Counted from the first letter of the stretch, positions 18,428-27,574 are shown. The stretch: 64,000 nt of DNA from an uncultured Bacteroidota bacterium (GCA_903831575.1 CAIKYB010000022.1:1-64000); one strand, 5' to 3'. Notes: a model not told the origin generated them from the sequence alone. A program made the numbers and translations.

Positions 18428-19348
18428 CTATAGCATTCCTAGTTTTTCTAATAAAATACAACTCATTTTATAAGTAGCTTCATAAGAATAACCAGCAATA
18501 TGTGGTGTAATAATCACATTGTTTTGATTGGTCAAAAAACTTAAACTATCCCTCTCTTCATCCGAATATGAGGTCAAATTTTCATTTTCCAATACATCAA
18601 GAGCTGCACCAGATATCATGGCTGATTTTATGGCATAAATCAAAGAATTTGTCTCTATTATTTTCCCTCTAGAGGAGTTTATTAAAAGTGGTTTTCGGGA
18701 AAGGGCTTCGAAAAAATGACTATCAGCCATATGTTGCGTTTCTGCATTTAATGGCACATGAAAACTAATCACATCCGCCTGTTTGTAAATTTCTTCCTCC
18801 GAAGACTCTTTCACCTTCTCATTTCCAAAACCAACTTTATATTTATCATAAGCCAATATAGTCACATCAAATGAAGACAATAATTTAGCGAAGGCTGAAC
18901 CCGTATTCCCAAACCCAATAATACCTACAACTTTTCCTGCTAATTCAAATCCTCGGTTTTCTTCTCTAAGCCAAAGACTCTTTTTTAATTCATTTGCACT
19001 TTTATTGATGTTCCTAAGCAAATTCAATAACAAACCCAAGGTATGTTCCGCTACTGCATTCCTGTTCCCTTCTGGACTACTTTCGCAAATAATATTTTTC
19101 CCATTTGCATAAGCTACATCAATATGCTCCATTCCACTTCCAAGGCGACCAATCCATTTCAACTGACTTCCCAAATCAATCATTTTCCTGTCAATTTTTA
19201 TATGGGTTGCTACAATTAATCCTGTTGCAGAAGGTATTTCCACGAGCAGCCCATTATAATCGAGTTGCGGTAAATAAACAAATGGATAGCCTTTGTCTTT
19301 TAAGGTATCAAGTAAAATTGGATGAACGGGCGCTGTAATGATAATCAT
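18428..19348 (-). CDS. NAD-dependent 2-hydroxyacid dehydrogenase
   Basis: D-isomer-specific 2-hydroxyacid dehydrogenase, resembling D-3-phosphoglycerate dehydrogenase without the regulatory ACT domain. The 306 residues show the NAD-binding GIIGFGNTGSAFAKLL motif mid-protein and the catalytic set: Arg in NSSRGKII, Glu in LDVLENE, and His in ITPHIAGYS. Substrate is uncertain. I start it at the ATG at 19348, because the longer frame from TTG 19363 overlaps ridA; this ATG comes one base after the ridA stop, implying coupling. Confidence 0.88.
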   Translation of the reverse strand: MIIITAPVHPILLDTLKDKGYPFVYLPQLDYNGLLVEIPSATGLIVATHIKIDRKMIDLGSQLKWIGRLGSGMEHIDVAYANGKNIICESSPEGNRNAVAEHTLGLLLNLLRNINKSANELKKSLWLREENRGFELAGKVVGIIGFGNTGSAFAKLLSSFDVTILAYDKYKVGFGNEKVKESSEEEIYKQADVISFHVPLNAETQHMADSHFFEALSRKPLLINSSRGKIIETNSLIYAIKSAMISGAALDVLENENLTSYSDEERDSLSFLTNQNNVIITPHIAGYSYEATYKMSCILLEKLGML

Positions 19349-19349
19349 A

Positions 19350-19730
19350 TTATAAAGCAGCAATCATGCTGATTTCTACATTTACATTTCTAGGTAATCC
19401 CTTTACCGCAACCGTCTCTCTGGCAGGATAAGCTGAAGAAAAATATTGACCATATACTTCATTTACAGTGGTAAAATGGACCATCTCTGATAAAAAAATT
19501 GTTGTTTTAACCACATTTGAAAAATCAGCACCTTCTGAATTAAGAATGGCAGACAAATTCTTCATGACTTGATGGGTTTCTTCTTCAATAGTTCCATTTG
19601 ATAAGATATCCTGCCCTGGCACCAAGGCTATTTGCCCGGAGATAAATAACAAGTTGCCTGTTTTGATAGCCTGATTATAAGGCCCTATTGGCGCTGGGGC
19701 TGTTTCAATATTTATAACTTTTTTGTCCAT
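19350..19730 (-). CDS. ridA: RidA family reactive-intermediate deaminase
   Basis: RidA hydrolyses reactive enamine/imine intermediates such as 2-aminoacrylate to 2-ketoacids, protecting PLP enzymes. From the ATG at 19730 it has 126 residues, the usual length, and opens with TAPAPIGPYNQAIKTGNLLFISGQI; the C-terminal half has the catalytic-Arg region SAYPARETVAVKGLP. The frame extends further upstream but past the predicted promoter, so that extension is not translated. First gene of a pair with the 2-hydroxyacid dehydrogenase. Confidence 0.94.
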   Translation of the reverse strand: MDKKVINIETAPAPIGPYNQAIKTGNLLFISGQIALVPGQDILSNGTIEEETHQVMKNLSAILNSEGADFSNVVKTTIFLSEMVHFTTVNEVYGQYFSSAYPARETVAVKGLPRNVNVEISMIAAL

Positions 19731-19755
19731 TATTCCCATTTTTTTAATTCGGATA

Positions 19756-19763
19756 CAAATATA
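19756..19763 (-). promoter_or_regulatory. Predicted -7 element of ridA
   Basis: The minus strand reads TATATTTG, 26 bp before the chosen ridA ATG. It supports the short start, since the longer frame would begin upstream of this promoter. Confidence 0.5.
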
Positions 19764-19778
19764 TCTTATTCGACAACC

Positions 19779-19786
19779 TATTTTTG
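19779..19786 (+). promoter_or_regulatory. Predicted -7 element of the 3HCDH-like/tsaB pair
   Basis: TATTTTTG matches TAnnTTTG, 17 bp before the ATG at 19803, divergent from the ridA element. Confidence 0.5.
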
Positions 19787-19802
19787 CTAAAATTTCCAAA
19801 GA

Positions 19803-20417
19803 ATGAAAATTGCTGTGTTGTCGAATGAAAATACTTATCAAGAGTTAACTGAATTACCTAATCAGATTGTTTGGTTAAGAGTTGCTTCTATTGATTCATT
19901 ACTCCAGGCAATTGAAGTTGATGCATTAATTAACTTAAATGAAGACGCAGGCGAAAAAAATTATTCCTCAACAAATTTGCCTGTTTTTGTAAACAGTGTC
20001 TCACAAACATTAAAAGAAAATAACCACACAAAAAATATCGTTAGAATCAATGGTTGGCAAGGTTTTTTAAAAAGAAGTTGCTGGGAAATATCAGGACAGT
20101 TGAGTAAAGATCATGAAGCAATATTAACACTCTTGGAAAAATCATTTTCATTGTTCCCTGATGAGCCTGGATTTGTATCTGCAAGAATAATAGCCATGAT
20201 AATCAATGAAGCCTATTTCGCAAAAGAAGAACAGATAAGTACTGAAGAGGAAATTGACACCGCACTGAAACTAGGAACAAATTATCCAAAAGGTCCGTTT
20301 GAATGGGCAAAGGAGATTGGTCAAAAAAACGTTTACTCCCTTTTAAAAAAACTGTCACTTCTTGATAAAAGATATACCCCTTCAAAATTATTAGAAGCTG
20401 AAGCTTTACAATCATGA
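19803..20417 (+). CDS. Orphan 3-hydroxyacyl-CoA dehydrogenase C-terminal domain protein
   Basis: A 204-residue protein whose C-terminal half (about 105-200) matches the helical 3HCDH C-terminal domain: EPGFVSARIIAMIINEAYF, then TALKLGTNYPKGPFEWA, the stretch that normally contacts substrate and dimer partner. The N-terminal 100 residues are far shorter than the usual Rossmann domain and have no GxGxxG, so NAD binding looks lost. Catalysis as a dehydrogenase is therefore unlikely. It overlaps tsaB by 4 bp (ATGA), which suggests coupled translation. The role is unknown. Confidence 0.82.
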   Translation: MKIAVLSNENTYQELTELPNQIVWLRVASIDSLLQAIEVDALINLNEDAGEKNYSSTNLPVFVNSVSQTLKENNHTKNIVRINGWQGFLKRSCWEISGQLSKDHEAILTLLEKSFSLFPDEPGFVSARIIAMIINEAYFAKEEQISTEEEIDTALKLGTNYPKGPFEWAKEIGQKNVYSLLKKLSLLDKRYTPSKLLEAEALQS

Positions 20418-21094
20418 GTTTAATTCTAAATATAGATACAGCGCAAGAAACGGCAAGAGTAAGTATTGCTGAAGACGGGAAGATTCTGCTCGCTGCTGAA
20501 AATAATATTCAAAAAGATCATGCCTCATTCTTACACAAAGCTATTGCCCAGCTTTGTAATGATTTATCAATAAAGATCAATCTGCTTTCCGCCATTGCGG
20601 TCAATAAAGGACCGGGGTCTTATACCGGATTAAGAGTAGGAATGTCTTCAGCAATAGGCCTGTGTTTTGCTTTACAAAAACCCTTGATAACAATTGACGC
20701 TTTTATCATATCAGCAAATGACGCTTTGAAACAAATCAATACAGGTGATGCCATCATCTGCCCAATGATAGATGCCAGAAGAATGGAAGTTTTTACTATT
20801 ATGTACAACTTGAAGCTTCAGGAACTCAATGCCCCATCTGCAATGGTATTGAATAATGACAGTTTCAACAATGTTATAGCACAAAAAGCCATTTATTTTA
20901 CAGGAAGTGGAGCTAGGAAATTTCAGGATATTTTTAATAATAATAATGCCCATTTCCTAGCTGAAAAGGATATGATTTCATCAATGGCGGAGTTGTCAGA
21001 AATTAAATACATTCAAGGGGTTTTTGATGATTTAAGAAATACAGAACCCTTTTATTTGAAAGACTTTCAAGCGTTTTCTACTTCAGCTAAATAA
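20414..21094 (+). CDS. tsaB: tRNA threonylcarbamoyladenosine biosynthesis protein TsaB
   Basis: Partner of TsaD in the complex that installs t6A at position 37 of ANN-decoding tRNAs. The 226 residues have the ASKHA-fold N-terminus (ILNIDTAQETARVSIAEDG), the KGPGSYTGLRVGMSSAIGLCFA signature near residue 63-85, and ICPMIDARRMEVFTIMY. The length is typical. Its ATG lies within the stop of the preceding gene (ATGA overlap). tsaD, tsaC and tsaE are not in the window. Confidence 0.95.
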   Translation: MSLILNIDTAQETARVSIAEDGKILLAAENNIQKDHASFLHKAIAQLCNDLSIKINLLSAIAVNKGPGSYTGLRVGMSSAIGLCFALQKPLITIDAFIISANDALKQINTGDAIICPMIDARRMEVFTIMYNLKLQELNAPSAMVLNNDSFNNVIAQKAIYFTGSGARKFQDIFNNNNAHFLAEKDMISSMAELSEIKYIQGVFDDLRNTEPFYLKDFQAFSTSAK

Positions 21095-21156
21095 AAGTTA
21101 ATTTTTTATTAAAAAAATATTAGAATTAGATTATTTTTATTCTAAATTGATTTTTA

Positions 21157-21164
21157 TATATTTG
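21157..21164 (+). promoter_or_regulatory. Predicted -7 element of the ArsR-type regulator
   Basis: TATATTTG matches TAnnTTTG, 42 bp before the regulator's ATG, in a very AT-rich spacer after tsaB. Confidence 0.5.
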
Positions 21165-21205
21165 CACTCAGTTAAAATCTAAATAAACCTTAAAAATCAA
21201 AAACT

Positions 21206-21556
21206 ATGATCGTTCCAAATCAGCCATCTGAAAACAATGGCGACTCTCTAAGTCTTGCAAATCACTCCCTAAAAGTAAATCTTAACACCTTAAAAAAAGC
21301 AGCTCTTGTATTAAGAGCATTGAACCACAAACTTCGTCAACAGATATTAAACCTTATCGATACAGAGAAGAAAATAACTGTAACTGAAATTTATGTAAAG
21401 CTTCGTCTAGAGCAATCTGTAGCCTCTCAACATTTGGCTATTTTAAGAAGAGCTGATATCGTTATTACTCAACGTGATGGGAAATTTATTTACTATACTG
21501 TAAACCATAAAAGAATTGAAGAAATCAATAAATTTATTCATGAATTAGTTGATTAA
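21206..21556 (+). CDS. ArsR-type winged-helix transcriptional regulator
   Basis: A 116-residue DNA-binding protein with the ArsR winged helix-turn-helix: LNHKLRQQILNLID (39-52), the recognition region VTEIYVKLRLEQSVASQHLAILRRADIV (59-86), and the wing RDGKFIYYTVN (90-100). It contains no cysteine, so neither the metal-binding ELCVC motif nor the dithiol sensor of BigR/SqrR is present. His101 and His112 are spaced like the alpha-5 zinc-site histidines of CzrA, but the other ligands are missing. It ends with a strong terminator, upstream of a persulfide-dioxygenase-like gene. Confidence 0.9.
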   Translation: MIVPNQPSENNGDSLSLANHSLKVNLNTLKKAALVLRALNHKLRQQILNLIDTEKKITVTEIYVKLRLEQSVASQHLAILRRADIVITQRDGKFIYYTVNHKRIEEINKFIHELVD

Positions 21557-21576
21557 TGATTATTCTCGAAAGATTC

Positions 21577-21608
21577 AAACGGTTGCCAAAAGCAACCGTT
21601 TTTTTTTT
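21577..21608 (+). terminator. Intrinsic terminator after the ArsR-type gene
   Basis: A 10-bp perfect stem (AAACGGTTGC with GCAACCGTTT, 5-nt loop) runs into a T tract. It separates the regulator from the MBL/rhodanese gene, whose ATG lies 25 bp further on. Confidence 0.9.
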
Positions 21609-21632
21609 AACTTTGTTCCTTAATTTTTTGCC

Positions 21633-23021
21633 ATGTATATCAAACAATTTTATACAAACTGCCTTAGCGAAGCCGCGTATTACATTGAAAGCGAAGGAGA
21701 AGTTGCTATTATTGATCCTCTCAGAGATATCGATAGTTATCTCGATTTTGCAAATCAAAGGAATGCTAGTATAAAATATATTTTTGAAACTCATTTTCAT
21801 GCCGATTTTGTTTCAGGACATTTAGACTTAAGCAAGCAAACTAATGCGCCAATAATTTATGGGCCTGGCGCCAAAACAACCTACAAAATACATTCAGCAA
21901 AAGATGGTGAAATCATAAAAATTGGGAAATTATCGATAGAGGTTATACATACACCCGGTCATACCCTTGAGAGTACCTGCTTCTTATTGAAAGATGAAAA
22001 CAATAACCCGCATGCTATTTTCACAGGAGATACTTTATTTGTTGGAGATGTAGGTAGACCTGATTTAAGCAGTGGGGATATGAGCAGCGAAGATCTTGCA
22101 GGAATTATGTATGAAACCATTCAATCAAAAATATTGCCACTCCATGATGATATTCTTGTCTACCCTGCACATGGCCCCGGAAGCAGCTGTGGAAAGAATT
22201 TAGGCCCCAATACCTATAGTACAATAGGCGAAGAGAAAAAAAACAATTATGCATTGCAGCCCCAAAGCAAAGAGGAATTTGTAACTGCAGTTACTTCCGG
22301 GCTTCAAAATGCTCCCGTTTATTTTGCAATCAACGCAAAAATAAACCAGGAAGGATACGACAACATAAAAAATATTTCCCAAAAGGGAACTCAATTACTA
22401 TCATTAAATGAATTCAAAAATGCCATTAATGATGATACTATTATTTTAGACACAAGACTTGCTACTACATTTACAGAAGGATTCATCCCCGGCTCTATAT
22501 CAATCGGCTTGGAAGGACGCTTTGCTGAATGGGCAGGCGCAATTTTACCTTTCGATAAGAGCATCTTATTGGTAACTGAACCAGGAAAAGAAGAGGAAAG
22601 TGTTATTCGACTTTCCAGAGTGGGATTTGATAAAATGCAGGGTTGTCTTAACGGAGGATTTGAAACATGGAAAAATGCAAATGAACCTATTGACTTAATT
22701 ATAGATGTTGAAGCGGATGAACTCATTATGGATATTCCACACGACCCTAGCTTGTTGGTTTTAGATGTCAGAAAAGAAAATGAATATGCAGCAGGTCATC
22801 TGGAAAATGCCCTAAATCTTCCTCTTCATGAAATGACAGACCTTGTTCAATTGTCTCAATTCGAGGATAGCCAGAATTTATACATCCATTGCGCTGGCGG
22901 CTATAGAAGTGTTATTGCTGCTTCATTACTGAAACGTGAAGGCATAAATAATCTTCGCAATGTAATGGGTGGGTGGGGCAAAATAAAAGAGCAGGAAAAA
23001 GCAACAATTGTGGAAAATTGA
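21633..23021 (+). CDS. MBL-fold persulfide dioxygenase-like protein with two rhodanese domains
   Basis: A 462-residue fusion resembling persulfide dioxygenase/sulfurtransferase proteins that detoxify or oxidise sulfane sulfur. The metallo-beta-lactamase domain (1-230) has THFHADFVSGH at residues 53-63, GHTLESTC, and FTGDTLFVGDVGRPDL; the final His of HxHxDH is Phe, acceptable for the mononuclear iron type. Rhodanese domain 1 (about 255-355) lacks an active-site Cys; domain 2 (about 365-455) keeps it in IHCAGGYRS. It converges on the acyltransferase gene. Sulfur oxidation is inferred from family; no sqr gene is nearby. Confidence 0.88.
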   Translation: MYIKQFYTNCLSEAAYYIESEGEVAIIDPLRDIDSYLDFANQRNASIKYIFETHFHADFVSGHLDLSKQTNAPIIYGPGAKTTYKIHSAKDGEIIKIGKLSIEVIHTPGHTLESTCFLLKDENNNPHAIFTGDTLFVGDVGRPDLSSGDMSSEDLAGIMYETIQSKILPLHDDILVYPAHGPGSSCGKNLGPNTYSTIGEEKKNNYALQPQSKEEFVTAVTSGLQNAPVYFAINAKINQEGYDNIKNISQKGTQLLSLNEFKNAINDDTIILDTRLATTFTEGFIPGSISIGLEGRFAEWAGAILPFDKSILLVTEPGKEEESVIRLSRVGFDKMQGCLNGGFETWKNANEPIDLIIDVEADELIMDIPHDPSLLVLDVRKENEYAAGHLENALNLPLHEMTDLVQLSQFEDSQNLYIHCAGGYRSVIAASLLKREGINNLRNVMGGWGKIKEQEKATIVEN

Positions 23022-23025
23022 CGAA

Positions 23026-23940
23026 TCAACTCTTTTTTATTTCTGGTTGAACTTTATCAATCCATATTTGCTTGTAACCTTCCTGATATTCCCATCTCCA
23101 CCTGCGATGGCTCCATAAGTAATTGTCTGGCTGACTTCGTATCGTTTCTTCTAAAAAGTCTCTGTAGAGCAACGTGAGTTGACCTTCCTTTAATGTTGAA
23201 GCATCTTCCGTTACAACTTGAGAAATGAATTTATATTTACCTCTTTTTACTTTTAATAATTTCACGAAAATAACTGCTGTTTTATTTTTGATAGCAGCTT
23301 TATCCGGACCTGTAACAAAAGGCACAGGCCTATTGAAAAAATTTAACCAAAAAGCTTTTGACGGATTTGCAGCATTCTGATCAGCCGCCAACCCTATCGA
23401 ATACTGACTTTTTAATAGATCGTGCATCCTCGACTTGAATTCATTTGTTGCAACAAGAATGGTTCCTGTTTTGGATCTTAAATCGTAAAATAATCTATTG
23501 AGGGGTTTGTTACTTATTTTCACATAAACGCCAATAAATGGAATACTCATTTTTTTAGCTATCAATAGATTAGCCAGCTCCCAATTAAATTGATGACCCC
23601 CATGGAACTGAATACTCTTGCCTTTTTGAGCTAATATAATGGCTTCATCTAAATCCATTTCGGCCATCTGTAAAAATCTTTTTTCAGATAGACTAAGTAA
23701 TTTGATTGTTTCAATAAATGTATCAGTAATGTTTTTGTAGAACTTTTTTGCGATTGTTGTTTTTTCTACAGTTGATTTTTCTGGAAATGCAATGTTTAAA
23801 TTATTGAAAATAATATCTTTTCTGTACCTGACAATGTAGTACATAATGAAAAAAGAAAAGTCACTTATTTTATATAAAATAAAAAAAGGCAATAAGGAGA
23901 ACAAATAAAGTAAACTATAAATAAGGTAATACATAATCAT
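23026..23940 (-). CDS. Lipid A biosynthesis-type lauroyl acyltransferase (LpxL/HtrB family)
   Basis: Membrane-anchored lysophospholipid acyltransferase-family protein that probably adds a secondary acyl chain to lipid A. The 304 residues have an N-terminal hydrophobic anchor, the catalytic HX4E motif in GGHQFNWELAN (about residue 115-120), and LAADQNAANPSKAFWLNFFNRPVPFVTGP, a hallmark of this family. The ATG at 23940 is preferred to an in-frame TTG at 23958. It is the last gene of a probable five-gene run starting at DUF3109; Kdo transferase waaA lies at 58 kb. Confidence 0.92.
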   Translation of the reverse strand: MIMYYLIYSLLYLFSLLPFFILYKISDFSFFIMYYIVRYRKDIIFNNLNIAFPEKSTVEKTTIAKKFYKNITDTFIETIKLLSLSEKRFLQMAEMDLDEAIILAQKGKSIQFHGGHQFNWELANLLIAKKMSIPFIGVYVKISNKPLNRLFYDLRSKTGTILVATNEFKSRMHDLLKSQYSIGLAADQNAANPSKAFWLNFFNRPVPFVTGPDKAAIKNKTAVIFVKLLKVKRGKYKFISQVVTEDASTLKEGQLTLLYRDFLEETIRSQPDNYLWSHRRWRWEYQEGYKQIWIDKVQPEIKKS

Positions 23941-23985
23941 GTTTAAAGTAAAAGACAACTGTCAAATTTATCAAAACCATCTTTG

Positions 23986-25587
23986 TTATAAAATTGTATT
24001 TTGTAAGATAATATCACGTTTTGGATAATCAGTATTAAAATGAAGTCCCCTGCTTTCTTTTCTTAATTCAGCACTTTTAACAATAAGATAGGCAGTTGTA
24101 ATCATGTTCCTTAATTCACATAATTGAGGAGATACTTCGGTCTTCTGGTACAATGCTTCTGTCTCTTGATGTAATAAATCCAGCCTTCTGCTAGCTCTTT
24201 GCAACCGCTCATTATTTCGAACAATCCCTACATAATCCGTCATCAATAATTTCAATTCTTTTACACTTTGTGTTATTAAAATCATCTCTTTTGGTGCAGT
24301 TGTTCCTGCAGCATCCCAATCAGGAATATTATTTTTAGAAGGCGTGTTGTCAATTTCGCGAACAGAAGCCAAAAAACTTCGATGAGAAAACACCATCGCT
24401 TCTAACAGAGAATTACTCGCCAATCTGTTGGCCCCATGCAACCCTGTACTAGCACATTCCCCAGATGCAAATAAATGCTTGATTGAAGTTTGCCCCCACT
24501 CATCAGTCTTTACCCCACCGCAACTATAATGTGCTGCCGGAGCAACAGGAATTAAATCTTTATGTACATCAATACCAACACTTAAACATTTTTCATAAAT
24601 ATTAGGAAAATGCTCCTTGAATTTTTCGAGATTTAAATGACGACAATCAAGATATACAAATTCAGTTCCGTTGATTTTCATTTCATTATCTATGGCCCTT
24701 GCAACGATATCACGAGGAGCTAAATCTTTACGAGAATCATACTTTTCCATAAATCCCACACCATCCTGATTACACAAAACAGCACCTTCTCCTCTAACCG
24801 CTTCCGTTATTAAAAAAGAATGCCCTTTAACACTTGACTCGTACAATGCCGTAGGATGAAACTGAATAAACTCCATATTTTCAATTCTTCCTTTGGCTCT
24901 ATATACCATGGCAACACCATCTCCTGTTGCAATGGAAGGATTTGTAGTAGTTCGATAGATCTGCCCATTGCCCCCTGTTGCCAGTAAAGTTATTCTTGAA
25001 ATTATTTTTTCAATCTTGTTGGTATGAAGATTTAAAACATACACACCATAACATTCTGTATCAGGAGTTGACTTCGTAACGAGATAGCCAATATGATGCT
25101 GCGTAATGATATCAAGAACAAAACAATGACTAACAAGATGTATGTTATTACATTTTTTTATGGCTTCCAATAAGGCTCTTTCCATTTCTCTTCCAGTCAC
25201 ATCTTTGTGATGCAATATCCTGGATTCACTATGCCCTCCTTCTTTACCCAATTTAAAATCGCCATCAGGCTGCTTATCAAATTGCGCTCCCCAGCTAATG
25301 ATTTCTTCTATTCTTTCTACACCCTCTTTCACCACAACATCTACAATGGTTGAATTACATAAACCGTCACCTGCAATCAACGTGTCTTCAATATGTTTGG
25401 AAAAACTATCTTCATTAACATTCATAACACCAGCAATTCCACCCTGAGCATATTTAGTATTAGTCTCATCGCTATGTGTTTTCGTTAAAATAACCACAGA
25501 CTTATCAGGACAAGCTTGTGCAACTTTTAATGCATAAGTCAGCCCTGCAATACCCGTTCCTATTACTAAAAAATCAGTCTTCATCAA
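23986..25587 (-). CDS. nadB: L-aspartate oxidase
   Basis: Flavoenzyme oxidising L-aspartate to iminoaspartate, the first step of de novo NAD synthesis. The 533 residues show the FAD-binding DFLVIGTGIAGLTYAL start, the TKYAQGGIAGV and GATGGNGQ-type (LATGGNGQIYRTTTNP) motifs, the catalytic region EFIQFHPTALY, and AAHYSCGGVKTDEWGQTSIKHLFASGE. The helical C-terminal domain is complete. nadA and nadC are absent from the window. It lies 10 bp behind ispG; both products relate to iron-sulfur dependent pathways but no shared regulation is visible. Confidence 0.97.
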   Translation of the reverse strand: MMKTDFLVIGTGIAGLTYALKVAQACPDKSVVILTKTHSDETNTKYAQGGIAGVMNVNEDSFSKHIEDTLIAGDGLCNSTIVDVVVKEGVERIEEIISWGAQFDKQPDGDFKLGKEGGHSESRILHHKDVTGREMERALLEAIKKCNNIHLVSHCFVLDIITQHHIGYLVTKSTPDTECYGVYVLNLHTNKIEKIISRITLLATGGNGQIYRTTTNPSIATGDGVAMVYRAKGRIENMEFIQFHPTALYESSVKGHSFLITEAVRGEGAVLCNQDGVGFMEKYDSRKDLAPRDIVARAIDNEMKINGTEFVYLDCRHLNLEKFKEHFPNIYEKCLSVGIDVHKDLIPVAPAAHYSCGGVKTDEWGQTSIKHLFASGECASTGLHGANRLASNSLLEAMVFSHRSFLASVREIDNTPSKNNIPDWDAAGTTAPKEMILITQSVKELKLLMTDYVGIVRNNERLQRASRRLDLLHQETEALYQKTEVSPQLCELRNMITTAYLIVKSAELRKESRGLHFNTDYPKRDIILQNTIL

Positions 25588-25597
25588 TCAGGTTTTC

Positions 25598-27574
25598 TTA
25601 TTTTAAATTATTGTCTGAAACCTCAACCCACGCTCCATTTTCTTTTAATAACAGTATCAATTCTTCTACAGCTACCTCGCTATTAACATTTCGCTTTACC
25701 ACTTCTTTTCCTTTATATAAAGTAATTTTTCCTACACCACTTCCTACGTATCCAAAATCTGCATCAGCCATCTCACCTGGACCATTTACAATACATCCCA
25801 TGATGGCAATTTTTACACCTTTCAAATGATTGGTAACGGCTCTTATTTTTGCTGTGGTTTCTTGCAAATCAAAGAGCGTTCGCCCACAACTTGGACAACT
25901 GATGTATTCTGTTTTAGAAATTCGTGTACGCGTTGCCTGTAGTATCCCAAATGCAATGGAATTCAATTGCTGCAAGGGAGATAATTTATTGATATCAGTA
26001 TAGTGATAGCCCAAACAAATCCCATCACCCAACCCATCAATCAACAATGCCCCTGTTTCAACAGCATAATGAATTAAAGACTGGTCATTAGTTTCGTCAT
26101 TACTATCACAGATTATTACAACGGGATTTTGTATATTATTTAAAGCCAATTCAACAAACATTCTTCTTATTGACTGAACAGCATTTTTATTTTCCGAACT
26201 TAAACAAAGAACCGCGGTGTGATCATTTTTTATTTTTGCTAAAACTTTGGCTGAAATTGCAACTGATTCAAGATTAGAAAAACAATCAATCATTACAAAA
26301 TTTAAGGAGTCAGATTTACTGAACTCATTATTCAAATATTGCTGATCTCCAAAAATGGGGAAACACTTTTCTTTATCCAAAGCAATCGCCCAAGTAGCAG
26401 CATCAAGAATAACTTTTAAAGTTCCTGGCAATTTAAATGCAGGCTCATTTTTACAATACAAATAATCTGCTGCTGCGTCAGCAATATGCCATTTGTCTGT
26501 TTTTTCATTATATTGATATCCAATACCAGTAAGATCTTCAGGAGAAAACTGTTCATATTTGCTGAGATCTGCTATTACAACGGGCACCTGTTTAGCCCCA
26601 ATATTCCCTATTTCAATACTTTCTCTTCTCTTGTAATTAAAAGAATCGTAAGACAACTTATTCATTTCAGGAACGATGGACGAAACGGCTGGACTTGAAT
26701 ATCTTTTCACCAAATCCATACAAACAGGTATTTCAAACTCAGGATCTTCGGTTAAGGATACACGAACCGTATCACCAATGCCATCTTCTAAAAGAGTTCC
26801 AATTCCAATAGCAGATTTGATACGGCCATCTTCACCATCACCAGCTTCTGTAACGCCTAAATGAAGCGGATAACATTCTCCAAATTCATTCATCATATGG
26901 TTGATCAGTAATCGATAGGCCTGAACCATCACTTGTGGATTACTGCTCTTCATACTCAACACAATATTGTGAAAATCCTCATTACGGGCAATCCGTAAAA
27001 ACTCCATGGCACTTTCAACCATACCAATTGCTGTATCTCCGTAACGGCTCATGATACGATCACTCAAACTACCATGATTGGTACCAATGCGCATGGCAGT
27101 TCCATACTCTTTGCAAATCAGCACCAATGGTGTAAATTTTTCTCTGATGCGATCTATCTCCTCCAGATATTCAGCGTCGGTATATTCAATTTGTTCAAAC
27201 TTTTTCTTGTCAACATAATTGCCCGGATTAACCCTTACTTTCTCCACAATTCTTGCGGCAATCTCTGCAGCATTTGGTGTAAAATGAATATCCGCAACTA
27301 ACGGTGTATCGTAACCCCTTTTTCTTAATTCATCTTTTATCGCTTGTAAATTCTCTGCCTCGTTTTTGGAAGGTGCTGTAATGCGAACTAAAGCAGCACC
27401 TGCTTTAATACAACGTATCGTTTGTTCTACTGTAGCCATGGTATCCATAGTGTCAGTTGTAGTCATTGTCTGAACACTTATTGGATGATTTCCACCCAAT
27501 AAAAGATTCCCCACTTTTACAACTCTTGTTTGGAGACGTTTATAGTTTGTTAATGATGTACAATAGGACTGCAT
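25598..27574 (-). CDS. ispG: 4-hydroxy-3-methylbut-2-enyl diphosphate synthase, long form
   Basis: The [4Fe-4S] enzyme GcpE/IspG converting MEcPP to HMBPP in the MEP isoprenoid pathway. The 658 residues exceed the roughly 370-400 of E. coli type enzymes because of a large central insertion (roughly 270-540), the three-domain architecture known from Bacteroidota and plants. The N-terminal TIM barrel opens with TRVVKVGNLLLGG and the cluster domain has CPSCGRTLFDLQ and GCIVNGPGE. It lies 18 bp behind the degenerate beta-lactamase gene and 10 bp ahead of nadB. Confidence 0.97.
   Translation of the reverse strand: MQSYCTSLTNYKRLQTRVVKVGNLLLGGNHPISVQTMTTTDTMDTMATVEQTIRCIKAGAALVRITAPSKNEAENLQAIKDELRKRGYDTPLVADIHFTPNAAEIAARIVEKVRVNPGNYVDKKKFEQIEYTDAEYLEEIDRIREKFTPLVLICKEYGTAMRIGTNHGSLSDRIMSRYGDTAIGMVESAMEFLRIARNEDFHNIVLSMKSSNPQVMVQAYRLLINHMMNEFGECYPLHLGVTEAGDGEDGRIKSAIGIGTLLEDGIGDTVRVSLTEDPEFEIPVCMDLVKRYSSPAVSSIVPEMNKLSYDSFNYKRRESIEIGNIGAKQVPVVIADLSKYEQFSPEDLTGIGYQYNEKTDKWHIADAAADYLYCKNEPAFKLPGTLKVILDAATWAIALDKEKCFPIFGDQQYLNNEFSKSDSLNFVMIDCFSNLESVAISAKVLAKIKNDHTAVLCLSSENKNAVQSIRRMFVELALNNIQNPVVIICDSNDETNDQSLIHYAVETGALLIDGLGDGICLGYHYTDINKLSPLQQLNSIAFGILQATRTRISKTEYISCPSCGRTLFDLQETTAKIRAVTNHLKGVKIAIMGCIVNGPGEMADADFGYVGSGVGKITLYKGKEVVKRNVNSEVAVEELILLLKENGAWVEVSDNNLK

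Noticed and set aside
19731-19841. Longer RidA with an N-terminal extension starting at 19841
   Set aside because: The extension passes through the predicted promoter and exceeds the conserved family length.
21206-21556. Classical metal-sensing ArsR/SmtB regulator
   Set aside because: The cysteine metal-binding motif is absent and the alpha-5 site is only half present.
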